DNA of 40,539 bases from Verrucomicrobiota bacterium. GTDB lineage: Bacteria > Verrucomicrobiota > Verrucomicrobiia > Chthoniobacterales > UBA10450. Positions 22,833-31,894 of this stretch are shown piece after piece. The number at the start of each line of letters is the position of its first letter. Within the stretch, counting starts at the first letter, position 1. A model generated the notes under the pieces. The model searched no databases, had not been told where the DNA came from, and was given only the letters and a program-made list of their open reading frames with translations. Made by a program: the position numbers and the translations under genes. The DNA lies in NCBI GenBank assembly GCA_003218755.1, contig QHOK01000032.1, positions 1 through 40,539 of the forward strand. The letters are read 5' to 3'.

Positions 22833-24227
22833 ATGAATCCGCTCCCACTCTCTCAAATCGCGCAATTTGCTGGTGGCGCCATTTTGAGCGGCGACGGGAC
22901 TGTCTTAATTCAGAAAGTCAGCACCGATTCACGCACACTTAAGCCGGGTGACTTGTTCGTCGCATTGCGGGGTCAAAATTTCGATGGCCACAATTTCGTC
23001 GAGCCCGCCGCACGAGCCGGCGCGGCCGGGGCCATCGTTGAGTCCACCTGGAACGGGAAAATTCCCAAAAACTTCGCGCTCATCCGTACGGAGGATAGTT
23101 TGCGGGCGTACCAGGAGCTCGCGGCCAACTACCGGAAATCACTGACGCTAAATGTCGTGGCGATTACCGGAAGCAATGGCAAGACGAGCACGAAAGACTT
23201 TACTGCAGCAGTGCTCGCCCGCCGTTTTCGAGTCACGAAAACGGAAGGAAATTTCAATAATCATGTCGGGCTGCCCCGGACAATCTTGGAGGCAACCTCA
23301 CAGGACGAAGTAGCTGTCTGGGAGATCGGCATGAATCATCCCGGCGAAATTGCGGCGTTGGCGAAACTGGCAGCGCCCGATGTGGCCATCATCACAAATA
23401 TTGGTGTGGCGCACATCGAGTTCATGGGTTCGCGCGAAAAAATTGCGGAGGAGAAAGGGGCGCTCGCGGAGGCCGTAAGCACGCAGGGAACAGTTATTTT
23501 GAATGCAGACGATCCATTTACCGGGAGCGTCGCGAGCCGCGCACGCGGGAAACTGATTTTGGCCGGCAGCACCGCGGGAAATATCCGAGCCGGCGAAATT
23601 AGTCAGAGCGGGACCGGAACAGATTTCACGATTCTCGAGGGCGCACATCGCTGCCGCGCGCAGTTGCCGGTGCCTGGCTTGCATATGGTGCAGAACGCGC
23701 TGCTGGCCGTCGCCGCTGGTCGCGCGTTCGGTCTGTCATTGGAGGACTGCGCCGCCGGCCTGATTGCTGCGCCGCTCACTAAAGCCCGTTTGCAAATCAA
23801 GGATGTCGGTGGCGTGCAATTCCTCGACGACAGCTACAATGCAAATCCCGATTCGATGAAAGCAGCGTTGCACACACTGGTTGAACTGGACGCCGATGGA
23901 AAGCGGATCGCGGTTTTGGGCGAAATGCGCGAATTGGGCGAGGAATCAGAACGCGGGCATCGCGAGGTGGGCGAAACCGCGGCCGCGCTAAAGATTGATC
24001 AGTTGATTGCGATTGGCGACGCCGCGACCGCGATTGCTGACGGCGCAAGACACGCCGGCTTACGAAAAACCACCGTTGTAAACTCGACATCGGAAGCCGC
24101 AGACCTGTTGCGTGAGATCGCCGCGCCAGGCGACCTTATCCTGATCAAGGGAAGCCGCGCTTCGCGAACGGAGGAAGTCATTGAGCATTTCGGGCTTCGT
24201 TATTCTTCATTCGTTACATCCCCATGA
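22833..24227 (+). CDS. murF: UDP-MurNAc-pentapeptide synthetase (D-Ala-D-Ala adding)
   Basis: The 464-residue Mur ligase carries the ATP loop AITGSNGKTSTK (about residues 110-121), TEGNFNNHVGLPRTI, the metal-site stretch WEIGMNHPGEIA and the C-terminal FLDDSYNANPDSMKAAL, all MurF-type. It adds D-Ala-D-Ala to the tripeptide precursor in the cytoplasm. The 70 bp between murE and murF hold no recognised element. Its stop overlaps the mraY start by 4 bp (ATGA). Confidence 0.96.
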   Translation: MNPLPLSQIAQFAGGAILSGDGTVLIQKVSTDSRTLKPGDLFVALRGQNFDGHNFVEPAARAGAAGAIVESTWNGKIPKNFALIRTEDSLRAYQELAANYRKSLTLNVVAITGSNGKTSTKDFTAAVLARRFRVTKTEGNFNNHVGLPRTILEATSQDEVAVWEIGMNHPGEIAALAKLAAPDVAIITNIGVAHIEFMGSREKIAEEKGALAEAVSTQGTVILNADDPFTGSVASRARGKLILAGSTAGNIRAGEISQSGTGTDFTILEGAHRCRAQLPVPGLHMVQNALLAVAAGRAFGLSLEDCAAGLIAAPLTKARLQIKDVGGVQFLDDSYNANPDSMKAALHTLVELDADGKRIAVLGEMRELGEESERGHREVGETAAALKIDQLIAIGDAATAIADGARHAGLRKTTVVNSTSEAADLLREIAAPGDLILIKGSRASRTEEVIEHFGLRYSSFVTSP

Positions 24228-25324
24228 TGTACTACCTCCATCGCCTGAGTGATCACTTCATCGGGTTTAACGTTTTCCTTTATGTCACTTTCCGAGCCAT
24301 TGCCGCGGCGGTAACGGCTTTCGTAGGGACATTAATTTTTGGAAATTTTATCATTCGAAAACTGACTGCGCTGAAGCTGGGACAACCGATTCGCGGAGCG
24401 GCAGAAGTTCACCGTCTTGCAGAGCTGCATGGCGTCAAGCAAGGCACACCCACCATGGGGGGCGTGCTGGTTATCGGAGCCGTTTTCGTGGCGAGTGTTA
24501 TGTGGGCTCGCCTCGACAACCGATTCGTTTGGCTGGCTCTGTTCAGCATGGTCTATCTCGGGGCGCTTGGCTTCGCCGATGATTACCTCAAGGTCACAAA
24601 GAAAAAATCCGACGGCATCAGCGGCCGGATCAAACTCGTTTTTCAAATCGCTCTTGCGGCAATTATCACTGCCGTTTTTCTCACCAGTCCGTTGTTGGAA
24701 GTGCAAGCGCGCGCTCTGTACGTGCCGTTCGTGAAGGCGCCCGTCATTGCCAACATGAGCTGGTTCACGTTCGTGTTTTTTGTGCTCGTCATTGTCGGTT
24801 CGTCGAACGCGGTGAACCTCACCGACGGCCTCGACGGATTGGCAATCGGTTGCACCATCACGGTAGCATTTGCATACGCGTTGCTTTCTTACGCGGCTGG
24901 CAATTTCCGCATCGCGGAATACTTGCAAGTCCCATTTTATCCGTTTGCCGGGGAACTGACGGTTGTCTGCTCAGCACTCATCGGCGCGGGTCTCGGTTTT
25001 CTCTGGTTTAACTGCTATCCAGCCAGGGTTTTTATGGGCGACACCGGATCGCTGGCGATCGGCGGCATGTTGGGCGTGGTCGCCATCTGTTGTAAGCAAG
25101 AGTTGCTTTTAGTAGTCGTCGGCGGCGTTTTCGTCATCGAAGCCGTGTCAGTCATTTTGCAGGTGTTGAGTTTCAAACTGACAGGCAAGCGATTTTTCGT
25201 CATGTCTCCGCTTCACCATCATTTCGAGCTGACTGGCTGGAAGGAAACCACCGTCATCGTTCGGTTCTGGATTCTCTCAATCATCTTCGCCTTGCTTGGT
25301 TTGGCGACACTCAAACTGAGATGA
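24224..25324 (+). CDS. mraY: Phospho-MurNAc-pentapeptide transferase
   Basis: This 366-residue polytopic enzyme makes lipid I from UDP-MurNAc-pentapeptide and undecaprenyl phosphate at the inner membrane. Catalytic aspartates are D119-D120 in FADDYLKVTKKKSDG and the NLTDGLDGLA loop (198-206). FMGDTGSLAIGG and PLHHHFELTGWKE are further MraY signatures. About ten membrane helices are visible. It overlaps murF and murD by 4 bp on each side. Confidence 0.97.
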   Translation: MMYYLHRLSDHFIGFNVFLYVTFRAIAAAVTAFVGTLIFGNFIIRKLTALKLGQPIRGAAEVHRLAELHGVKQGTPTMGGVLVIGAVFVASVMWARLDNRFVWLALFSMVYLGALGFADDYLKVTKKKSDGISGRIKLVFQIALAAIITAVFLTSPLLEVQARALYVPFVKAPVIANMSWFTFVFFVLVIVGSSNAVNLTDGLDGLAIGCTITVAFAYALLSYAAGNFRIAEYLQVPFYPFAGELTVVCSALIGAGLGFLWFNCYPARVFMGDTGSLAIGGMLGVVAICCKQELLLVVVGGVFVIEAVSVILQVLSFKLTGKRFFVMSPLHHHFELTGWKETTVIVRFWILSIIFALLGLATLKLR

Positions 25325-26664
25325 AGAACGGGCGCTACGAAAATCAAAATATCGCTGTTCTTGGTGCAGGCTTGAGCGGCAGCGCTGGGGCGCTTCTGCT
25401 CAGGTCAGAAGGCGCACAGGTCACGGTGTTGGATAGCGCGGACGAAAAAAATTTACTCAAATCGACCATAGATAATCTGCGGGCACACGGTGTCCGCGTG
25501 ATTTGCGGCACCGCGGCGGATGAAGATTCAGCCGTATATCACATGGCCATTTTAAGTCCGGGCATCGATCTGGCTTCCCGACTGACGCGCAATTTTTCCT
25601 CGCGCGGAATTGAAATGATCAGCGAGCTCGAGCTGGGCTGGCGCTCCTGCGAAATTCCGGTCATCGCTGTTACTGGCACGAACGGCAAAACGACAACGAC
25701 CGAGTTGCTGGCTGAAATGTTAAATGCCTGCGGTCAGCGAACGATAGCTTGTGGAAACATTGGCAAACCGCTTTCAGAAGTAGCGCGCGAAAAACAGCCA
25801 TACGATGTGCTCACGGTGGAGGTGAGCTCGTTCCAACTGGAAGCGGTCCGCACCTTTCGCCCATCTATCACCCTCTGGCTCAACTTCGCTCCCGACCATC
25901 TCGACCGGTATCGCTCGGTGTCTGATTATCGCGCGGCCAAGCTGCGCATTTTCGAAAATCAAACTGAAGCCGACGTCGCAGTAGTAAACGCGATCGAAAA
26001 ATTACCCGCAATTTGCCCGCGTAAAATCACCTTTAGTGCTTATGCCGATCAGGCGGACTTCCGCGTCTCTGAAGGCGCGATCGTTTATCACGACGAAGCG
26101 GTCCTGCGGCTGGCGGATACGAAACTGCGCGGCTTGCATAACATCGAAAATTTGATGGCGACACTCGCCGCCGGCATGGCGCTTGGATTGTCGTTTCGGA
26201 AGATGGTGCCGCCGCTGTGTGCGTACGAGCCGCGTCCACATCGTTGCGAATTTGTGCGCGAAGTCGGCGGCGTCGGATATGTGAACGACTCTAAGGCGAC
26301 AAACCTTGACGCAGTGGACAAAGCGCTGCGTGCGCAAAACAAGCCGGTCATCCTCATCGCTGGCGGCAAGGACAAAGGTTTTAGCTTTGATCCACTTCGG
26401 TCTCTGGTGAAGGAAAAGGTCAAATCGACAATTTTGATCGGCGAAATGGCCGAGAGCATTAGGCGTTCCTGGAGCGGCGCGGTCGAGTGCGAGATCGCAA
26501 ACTCGCTCGCGGACGCCGTTGAGCGCGCACATGCCAGCGCAAGACCAGGGGAAGTGGTTCTTTTTTCCCCAGGCACATCGTCCTTCGACATGTTCAAAAG
26601 CTATGGCGATCGAGGTGATCAATTTCGCGCACTGGTGCGGGCGCTGCCCCAAACAGACCAATGA
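25321..26664 (+). CDS. murD: UDP-MurNAc-L-alanine:D-glutamate ligase
   Basis: The 447-residue protein has an N-terminal UDP-binding fold (NIAVLGAGLSGSAGALLL), the ATP loop VTGTNGKTTTTELLAEML from residue 117, VEVSSFQLEAV, LNFAPDHLDRY and the C-terminal domain with VNDSKATNLDA and ILIAGGKDKG. It adds D-glutamate to UDP-MurNAc-L-Ala. ATGA overlaps at both ends tie it to mraY and the LysM gene. Confidence 0.96.
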   Translation: MKNGRYENQNIAVLGAGLSGSAGALLLRSEGAQVTVLDSADEKNLLKSTIDNLRAHGVRVICGTAADEDSAVYHMAILSPGIDLASRLTRNFSSRGIEMISELELGWRSCEIPVIAVTGTNGKTTTTELLAEMLNACGQRTIACGNIGKPLSEVAREKQPYDVLTVEVSSFQLEAVRTFRPSITLWLNFAPDHLDRYRSVSDYRAAKLRIFENQTEADVAVVNAIEKLPAICPRKITFSAYADQADFRVSEGAIVYHDEAVLRLADTKLRGLHNIENLMATLAAGMALGLSFRKMVPPLCAYEPRPHRCEFVREVGGVGYVNDSKATNLDAVDKALRAQNKPVILIAGGKDKGFSFDPLRSLVKEKVKSTILIGEMAESIRRSWSGAVECEIANSLADAVERAHASARPGEVVLFSPGTSSFDMFKSYGDRGDQFRALVRALPQTDQ

Positions 26665-27230
26665 AAATCCCGAAATTCTTTAGACATAAAAAACTCTTGG
26701 CGGCAACGGCGCGCCGCGCCTCGGCTGCTGCGGGAATGGATTTCGAGGACATCCCGGAACCGAACATGAAGTTGTCGCGGGCGTTGCTCATAGTTCTGCT
26801 TTTGCACGTAGTTGCCGTGTCGGGAATCATCGCGTTCAACGCGATCAAGACGCGAGAGAGCTCATTTGTACCGGCAGCCCCAGCGAACCTAGAAAACAAC
26901 GTCTCCAAAACGTCGGGAACGCCAGTTCACGCGGATGTTGCCAAGCCGCGACCTGCGCTCTCGCAAAAGGAAATTGTGCCGCGTAAGGATCCGAAATCTT
27001 CACATTCCGCTTCGAAGGATGAACACGCGAAGACGCCTCCGTCTTCGGGAAAGACTTACATCGTCAAAAAGGGCGATAATCCCGTCACAATCGCAAAGAA
27101 ACTTAAAGTTTCTTACAGCGATCTGATCGCTCTGAACCACATCGACGATCCCCACAAATTGCGGATTGGCCAAAAGCTGCTGATTCCGGCTGAGGCGACC
27201 AAAATAAAAACGAGGAAGGCCAACCAATGA
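26661..27230 (+). CDS. Membrane-anchored LysM protein in the division cluster
   Basis: The 189-residue protein has a cytoplasmic basic N-terminus, one membrane helix at about 40-60 (ALLIVLLLHVVAVSGIIAFN), a Lys/Pro/Ser-rich periplasmic linker and one LysM domain at 132-176 (YIVKKGDNPVTIAKKL to LRIGQKLLIP). LysM binds GlcNAc-containing glycans such as peptidoglycan, so this looks like a wall-binding bitopic division or wall protein. It is not a standard dcw member. The 4-bp overlap with murD suggests tightly coupled expression; ftsW follows. The enzymatic role, if any, is not visible. Confidence 0.85.
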   Translation: MKIPKFFRHKKLLAATARRASAAAGMDFEDIPEPNMKLSRALLIVLLLHVVAVSGIIAFNAIKTRESSFVPAAPANLENNVSKTSGTPVHADVAKPRPALSQKEIVPRKDPKSSHSASKDEHAKTPPSSGKTYIVKKGDNPVTIAKKLKVSYSDLIALNHIDDPHKLRIGQKLLIPAEATKIKTRKANQ

Positions 27231-27282
27231 GGCTTCGAGGCAACAGCAGTTTTTGTGCAGCGCAAACGTTCACACCGTAGTC

Positions 27283-28425
27283 ATGCATCGCAAGAGCGCT
27301 TATATCCTTTTCCTCGCCGTGCTGGGACTACTCGTCATTGGGATTGTCATGCTTTTCAGCACGAGCGCATTTGCACGTGATAGTCATGGAGACGTTTATT
27401 TCTTCATCAAACGCCAGGCGATGTGGTTTGGCGTCGGACTTGTGGTCTGCATCTTCGCCGCGCTGATCGATTATCATTTGTGGCAGCGGACGTGGTGGCT
27501 TTGGTTCGCGCTGGCGCTGGTGGTTTTGGCGCTTTGCTATGTCCCGCACATCGGCATGCGTCTCAACGGGTCCCGCCGCTGGATTGGCTGGGGTCCAATT
27601 ACTCTTCAGCCATCGGAACTGGCAAAGCTGGCCATAATCTTTTTCCTCGCCGCCTGGTTTGCACGATATGAAAAACCCGACCGCAAGCTGCTCTTCGGAT
27701 TTATTCTCCCGCTCGCAATCATCACTCTACCGGCTGCGCTTGTGCTGGGCGAAGTAGATTTGGGGACAACGGCTTTGATCGGAACCACCGCGTTTGTGGT
27801 AATGTTCGTTGCCGGGGCCAATCCGTTATGGCTCGGCATTATATCGCTCACTGGTCTGGGGGGACTTTTGCTGGTTGCTACGCGAATCTCTGAGCGGATG
27901 GGACGGCTCTCTGCTTTCCTCCATCCGCAGCATTTCCAGGAAGATGCTGGTTTACAGCAGATGCAGGCATTGATTGCCTGGGGCAGCGGCGGAATGGAAG
28001 GTCTCGGCCTGGGCAACGGGCGCCAGAAGATGCTTTATCTGCCTTACGCGCATACCGATTTCATTTTTCCCATTGTGGGCGAAGAGCTTGGCCTGCGGTT
28101 TAGTCTCCTCGTGGTTTTCTTATTCGTGGTGATAATTGTCTGCGGCACCATGATTGCGCTTCATGCCAAGGATCGTTTCGGCCTGCTCCTGGGTTGCGGC
28201 GTGGTTTCGCTCCTGGCTCTGCAGGCCGCAGTTAACATCGGCGTGACCACGTCGCTCCTGCCGAATAAGGGCCTGCCCTTGCCCTTTATTAGCTACGGAG
28301 GTTCTAACCTGGTCGCGTGCATGTTCGGCGTCGGTTTGTTGCTGAACATTTATCGGCAGGGCATTCTTGAACCACCGAATAAGAAACACGCCACCATGCG
28401 TGCCCGGATAACGCCGCGGATTTGA
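27283..28425 (+). CDS. ftsW: SEDS family septal peptidoglycan polymerase FtsW
   Basis: From ATG 27283 the protein has about 380 residues and ten membrane helices. SEDS motifs include NGSRRWIGWGPITLQPSELA, the FIFPIVGEELGLR stretch and KGLPLPFISYGGSNL near the C-terminus. It polymerises lipid II at the septum with FtsI. A longer reading from TTG 27253 adds MCSANVHTVV before the real start and is unlikely. RodA is a paralogue, but the location in dcw between murD and murG favours FtsW. Confidence 0.94.
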   Translation: MHRKSAYILFLAVLGLLVIGIVMLFSTSAFARDSHGDVYFFIKRQAMWFGVGLVVCIFAALIDYHLWQRTWWLWFALALVVLALCYVPHIGMRLNGSRRWIGWGPITLQPSELAKLAIIFFLAAWFARYEKPDRKLLFGFILPLAIITLPAALVLGEVDLGTTALIGTTAFVVMFVAGANPLWLGIISLTGLGGLLLVATRISERMGRLSAFLHPQHFQEDAGLQQMQALIAWGSGGMEGLGLGNGRQKMLYLPYAHTDFIFPIVGEELGLRFSLLVVFLFVVIIVCGTMIALHAKDRFGLLLGCGVVSLLALQAAVNIGVTTSLLPNKGLPLPFISYGGSNLVACMFGVGLLLNIYRQGILEPPNKKHATMRARITPRI

Positions 28426-28460
28426 TCAATCATGAGTCGCGTGAGTCACATAAGTCCGAT

Positions 28461-29558
28461 ATGAATGCTGTAATTGCATGCGGAGGTACTGGCGGCCATC
28501 TTTTCCCAGGCATCGCCGTGGCAGAAGTGCTGCGCGATCGTGGCCACGAAGTGATGCTGTTGATTTCCGAAAAGGAAATTGATGCTCTGGCGCTTTCCGG
28601 GCACACCAACTTCCGAGTCGAAAAATTACCCACCGTTGGGCTGCCTTCGCCTTTTTCTCCGGCGTTCTTTGGTTTCCTTCGCCGCTTTTATGAAAGCTTG
28701 TCACTTTGCCGGTCTCTTTACCGTAAATTCAAACCTCAGGTAGTCCTCGGCATGGGTGGATTCACTTCCACAGCACCGGTGTTGGCCGCGCGAATACGAG
28801 GAATTGCGGCCTTTATTCACGAATCAAACGCGGTCCCCGGAAAGGCCAACCGATTGACGGCGCGGATGGTGCACGCGGTAATGCTCGGCTTCAAGGAATG
28901 CGCGCCTTTTTTTCCAAAAACGCACACCGAAGTCACCGGCACGCCGGTCCGGACCGAACTCGTGCGTTTGGATCGACGGGTCGCGCGCCGAAAACTCGGA
29001 CTGGACGAGGATCTACCCACATTGCTTGTGATGGGAGGCAGCCAAGGGGCGAGCGGAATGAATCAGGCGCTGATCAAATCGCTGCCGTTCTTGCAAGGTT
29101 TGTCACTGCAGGTGATCCACCTATCCGGCGGGCGGGATGAACGTCTGGTTGCCGATAACTATCGCCGCGAAAATGTTCCTGCTTACATCGCGGCTTTTCA
29201 TCATCGAATGGAAGAAATTTACAGCGCGGCAGATCTCGTTGTCGCGCGAGCCGGCGCAGCCAGTCTGGCTGAGTTCGCCGCTTTTTCATTGCCGGGCATC
29301 TTGATCCCCTTCCCTTATGCCACGGATGATCATCAAACGCGCAACGCGGAGATTTATGCTCGCGTTCAGGCAGCGATTCTCCTCAAGGAGTCAGAGGTCT
29401 CCGGAGAATTGCTTGCACGCAACATCCGCGAGTTGATCCAGAACCCGCAGCGGATTGAGCAAATGGCGGCGAATTCTGCACGTCTGGCGCCGAAAGACGC
29501 TGCTGGCCGCGTGGCTACCACGATGGAGAAATATACGACTCATGAAACCCGCCTCTGA
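28461..29558 (+). CDS. murG: Undecaprenyldiphospho-MurNAc-pentapeptide GlcNAc transferase
   Basis: The 365-residue GT28 enzyme makes lipid II from lipid I and UDP-GlcNAc at the inner face of the membrane. Signatures: GGTGGH at residues 8-13, GMGGFTSTAPVLAA, HESNAVPGKANR, VMGGSQGASGMNQAL and the donor-site block VVARAGAASLAEFAAF with PYATDDHQTRNA. ATG 28461 gives the family start MNAVIACGGTGGH; an earlier TTG 28422 overlaps ftsW and adds a non-conserved leader. Its last 17 bp overlap murC-murB. Confidence 0.95.
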   Translation: MNAVIACGGTGGHLFPGIAVAEVLRDRGHEVMLLISEKEIDALALSGHTNFRVEKLPTVGLPSPFSPAFFGFLRRFYESLSLCRSLYRKFKPQVVLGMGGFTSTAPVLAARIRGIAAFIHESNAVPGKANRLTARMVHAVMLGFKECAPFFPKTHTEVTGTPVRTELVRLDRRVARRKLGLDEDLPTLLVMGGSQGASGMNQALIKSLPFLQGLSLQVIHLSGGRDERLVADNYRRENVPAYIAAFHHRMEEIYSAADLVVARAGAASLAEFAAFSLPGILIPFPYATDDHQTRNAEIYARVQAAILLKESEVSGELLARNIRELIQNPQRIEQMAANSARLAPKDAAGRVATTMEKYTTHETRL

Positions 29559-31893
29559 AGAACGCAGCGCGCCCGCCGACGTTGCTCGCGAAGAGTTTCG
29601 GAGTCGCGACCTCTCGCTCGACTTGCCGCGATTCCTGACTCGTGAGCATCACCGGATTCATCTTGTAGGTGTAGCGGGAAGCGGCATGAGCGGTCTCGCA
29701 GCGCTTCTGATTGACCTCGGGCACGCAGTGAGCGGTTCAGATAAGGTCAGCACGATGGAAACAAATCGATTGCAGCGGCTCGGGCTGCGCTTTTACGAGC
29801 AGCACCGCCCGGAACATGCAGACGCCTCAGATCTTATTGTTTTTTCCTCCGCAATTAAGAACGACAATCCCGTTCTCGTAAGCGCGCGTGACTCGGGAAA
29901 ACCGGCGTTCCGTCGCGCGGAAGCTCTTGCTGCAATTATGAGCGCAAAGCGCGGCATTGTTATCGCCGGAATGCACGGCAAAACAACAACCTCGGCAATG
30001 ACGGCACACGTTTTGCGCGAAGGTGGACTCCATCCATCCCATTATGTCGGCGCCGAAATTCAGATTCTCGGGACGAACGCGCACTGGGATCCGCGCGGCG
30101 ATTATTTTGTTGCCGAAGGCGACGAAAGCGACGGAACCCTGCGCTGCTTCCATCCCGAGCACTGCCTCATTCTGAATATCGAGGAAGAGCATCTTGATTT
30201 TTATGCCGATCTTGCGGCAATCGAAAAAGTCTTCGCCTCGCTTGTCGAGCAAACCGCCGGAAAAGTTTTTTATAACATCGATGACCCGAACACGGCGCGA
30301 CTATGCGCAAAGCGAAAAAACACCATCTCGTTCGGGTTCTCGGATGAAGCCGATTATCGAGGCGGCGACGTGAAGTTGAACGCCTTCAGTTCAGATTTTC
30401 GCGTTTATCTTCGCGAGCAAAAACTCGGCAAGGCGGTGCTCAACGTGCCCGGGCCGCACAACGTCCACAATGCGCTGGGCGTCATCGCGCTTGCAGTAGA
30501 ACTTGGAATTCCGTTTGAAAAGATCGCAGCTTCTCTACGGAAATTCGAGCACGCGCGACGCCGGTTCGAGATTAAATATGAGAGCGAACGCTTTTTGCTT
30601 GTTGACGATTACGCGCATCATCCTACCGAAATTCGCGCTACATTGAAAACTGCGCGAGCGACTGGCCGCAAGCGGGTGCTCGCCATGTTTCAGCCCCATC
30701 GGTATTCGCGCACGAAAGCGCTTTGCACGTGGTTTGGCAGCGCCTTCGACGACGCGGATCGCGTGGTGGTGACGGATGTTTATCCCGCGAGCGAACCGCC
30801 GATTCCGGGCATCAGCGGGCAGACGATCGTTGATGAAATCGTTAAATGCGGTCATCGTGCTGCCAGTTATCAGCCACGGTTCGAGCGCGTCCATTGGGAT
30901 ATCGGCAATGCCCTCGGTGGCGGCGATATCGTGCTGAGTCTCGGCGCTGGCAACATCCACGAACAATTGTCGATTCTGGCGGCGGATCTGGTGATCGCAG
31001 AAAAGTTGCAAGCGATCGTGGGCGAAGGCGACGTCCGTCTTTACGAGCCGCTTTCGAAACACACGACGCTGCGCGTAGGCGGCCCGGCGCAATTTTGGGT
31101 CGAGCCGCAGAGTGAGGACGCCTTTGCGCAACTGATTCGGTTTTGCCGCGATGAGAACTTGCCGCTTTTCGTAATGGGCCGCGGATCGAATCTTCTTGTC
31201 CGCGATGGTGGAATCCGTGGCGTGGTGATTCATCCGTCGGGCGGCGATTTCGACAAAATCGAGGTGAACGGCTCCGAAATCACGGCAGGCACTGGGGTGA
31301 AGTTGAGGGAAGTTGCTTATGCAGCGCGTGCGGCAAATCTCGGCGGACTCGAATGGATGGAAGGCATCCCGGGCGTAGTCGGTGGCGGGTTGCGGATGAA
31401 CGCCGGCGCGATGGGCGCGCAAACTTTTGAGAATGTCACGCGCATTCGTTATCTCGATAGCGAAGGGAATCCACACGTGAAAAATCGAGATGAACTGGAG
31501 GTTTTTTACCGGCAATTCCCGTTACTGGAAAATAATTTTGCGATTTCGGCGACCTTCCGCGCGCAGCCGGCCGAGCGCGCAAAGATCGATAACCGCTTGC
31601 GCGAATCACAGGAGAAACGACGCACCACACAGCCAGTCGCCAAGAGCGCAGGCTGCATTTTCAAGAATCCTGACAGCATTCCAGCTGGAAAACTGGTGGA
31701 TGAATTGAGACTGAAAAATTCGCGCGTCGGGAAAGCACGGGTGTCGGAGGTGCACGGCAACTTCATTGTCAACGATGGCGGAGCGACAGCGGCGGAAATG
31801 CTCGAATTAATCGAACTGATCAAGACGAGAGCGCGGGCAAATCGCGGGATTGAATTGGAAACCGAGGTCCAAATCGTGGGAGAACCAGGATGA
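29542..31893 (+). CDS. murC-murB: MurC-MurB fusion: UDP-MurNAc-L-alanine ligase plus UDP-MurNAc dehydrogenase
   Basis: This 783-residue fusion joins two consecutive steps. Residues 1 to about 495 are MurC: HLVGVAGSGMSGLAALL, ATP loop AGMHGKTTTS (M144 to S151), EGDESDGTL, VDDYAHHPTEIRATLK and FQPHRYSRTKAL. Residues from about 500 are a flavin MurB: TTLRVGGPAQFWVEP, MGRGSNLLVRDGGIRGVVI, GIPGVVGGGLRMNAGAMG, the catalytic-Ser region KSAGCIFKNP and VHGNFIVNDGG. MurB reduces UDP-GlcNAc-enolpyruvate to UDP-MurNAc and MurC adds L-Ala, so the product can be handed on. ATG 29542 has GGAGAAA upstream. There is no stop or frameshift between the halves, so this is a real fusion. Confidence 0.95.
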   Translation: MKPASEERSAPADVAREEFRSRDLSLDLPRFLTREHHRIHLVGVAGSGMSGLAALLIDLGHAVSGSDKVSTMETNRLQRLGLRFYEQHRPEHADASDLIVFSSAIKNDNPVLVSARDSGKPAFRRAEALAAIMSAKRGIVIAGMHGKTTTSAMTAHVLREGGLHPSHYVGAEIQILGTNAHWDPRGDYFVAEGDESDGTLRCFHPEHCLILNIEEEHLDFYADLAAIEKVFASLVEQTAGKVFYNIDDPNTARLCAKRKNTISFGFSDEADYRGGDVKLNAFSSDFRVYLREQKLGKAVLNVPGPHNVHNALGVIALAVELGIPFEKIAASLRKFEHARRRFEIKYESERFLLVDDYAHHPTEIRATLKTARATGRKRVLAMFQPHRYSRTKALCTWFGSAFDDADRVVVTDVYPASEPPIPGISGQTIVDEIVKCGHRAASYQPRFERVHWDIGNALGGGDIVLSLGAGNIHEQLSILAADLVIAEKLQAIVGEGDVRLYEPLSKHTTLRVGGPAQFWVEPQSEDAFAQLIRFCRDENLPLFVMGRGSNLLVRDGGIRGVVIHPSGGDFDKIEVNGSEITAGTGVKLREVAYAARAANLGGLEWMEGIPGVVGGGLRMNAGAMGAQTFENVTRIRYLDSEGNPHVKNRDELEVFYRQFPLLENNFAISATFRAQPAERAKIDNRLRESQEKRRTTQPVAKSAGCIFKNPDSIPAGKLVDELRLKNSRVGKARVSEVHGNFIVNDGGATAAEMLELIELIKTRARANRGIELETEVQIVGEPG

Positions 31894-31894
31894 C

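Noticed and set aside
30535-31515. Long minus-strand open frame of 326 codons opposite murC-murB
   Set aside because: It is a shadow of the MurC and MurB coding frame with no domain of its own.
29542-31893. MurC-MurB as an assembly artefact joining two genes
   Set aside because: The linker is in frame without a stop, both halves are complete, and flanking junctions are normal, so a true fusion is more likely.
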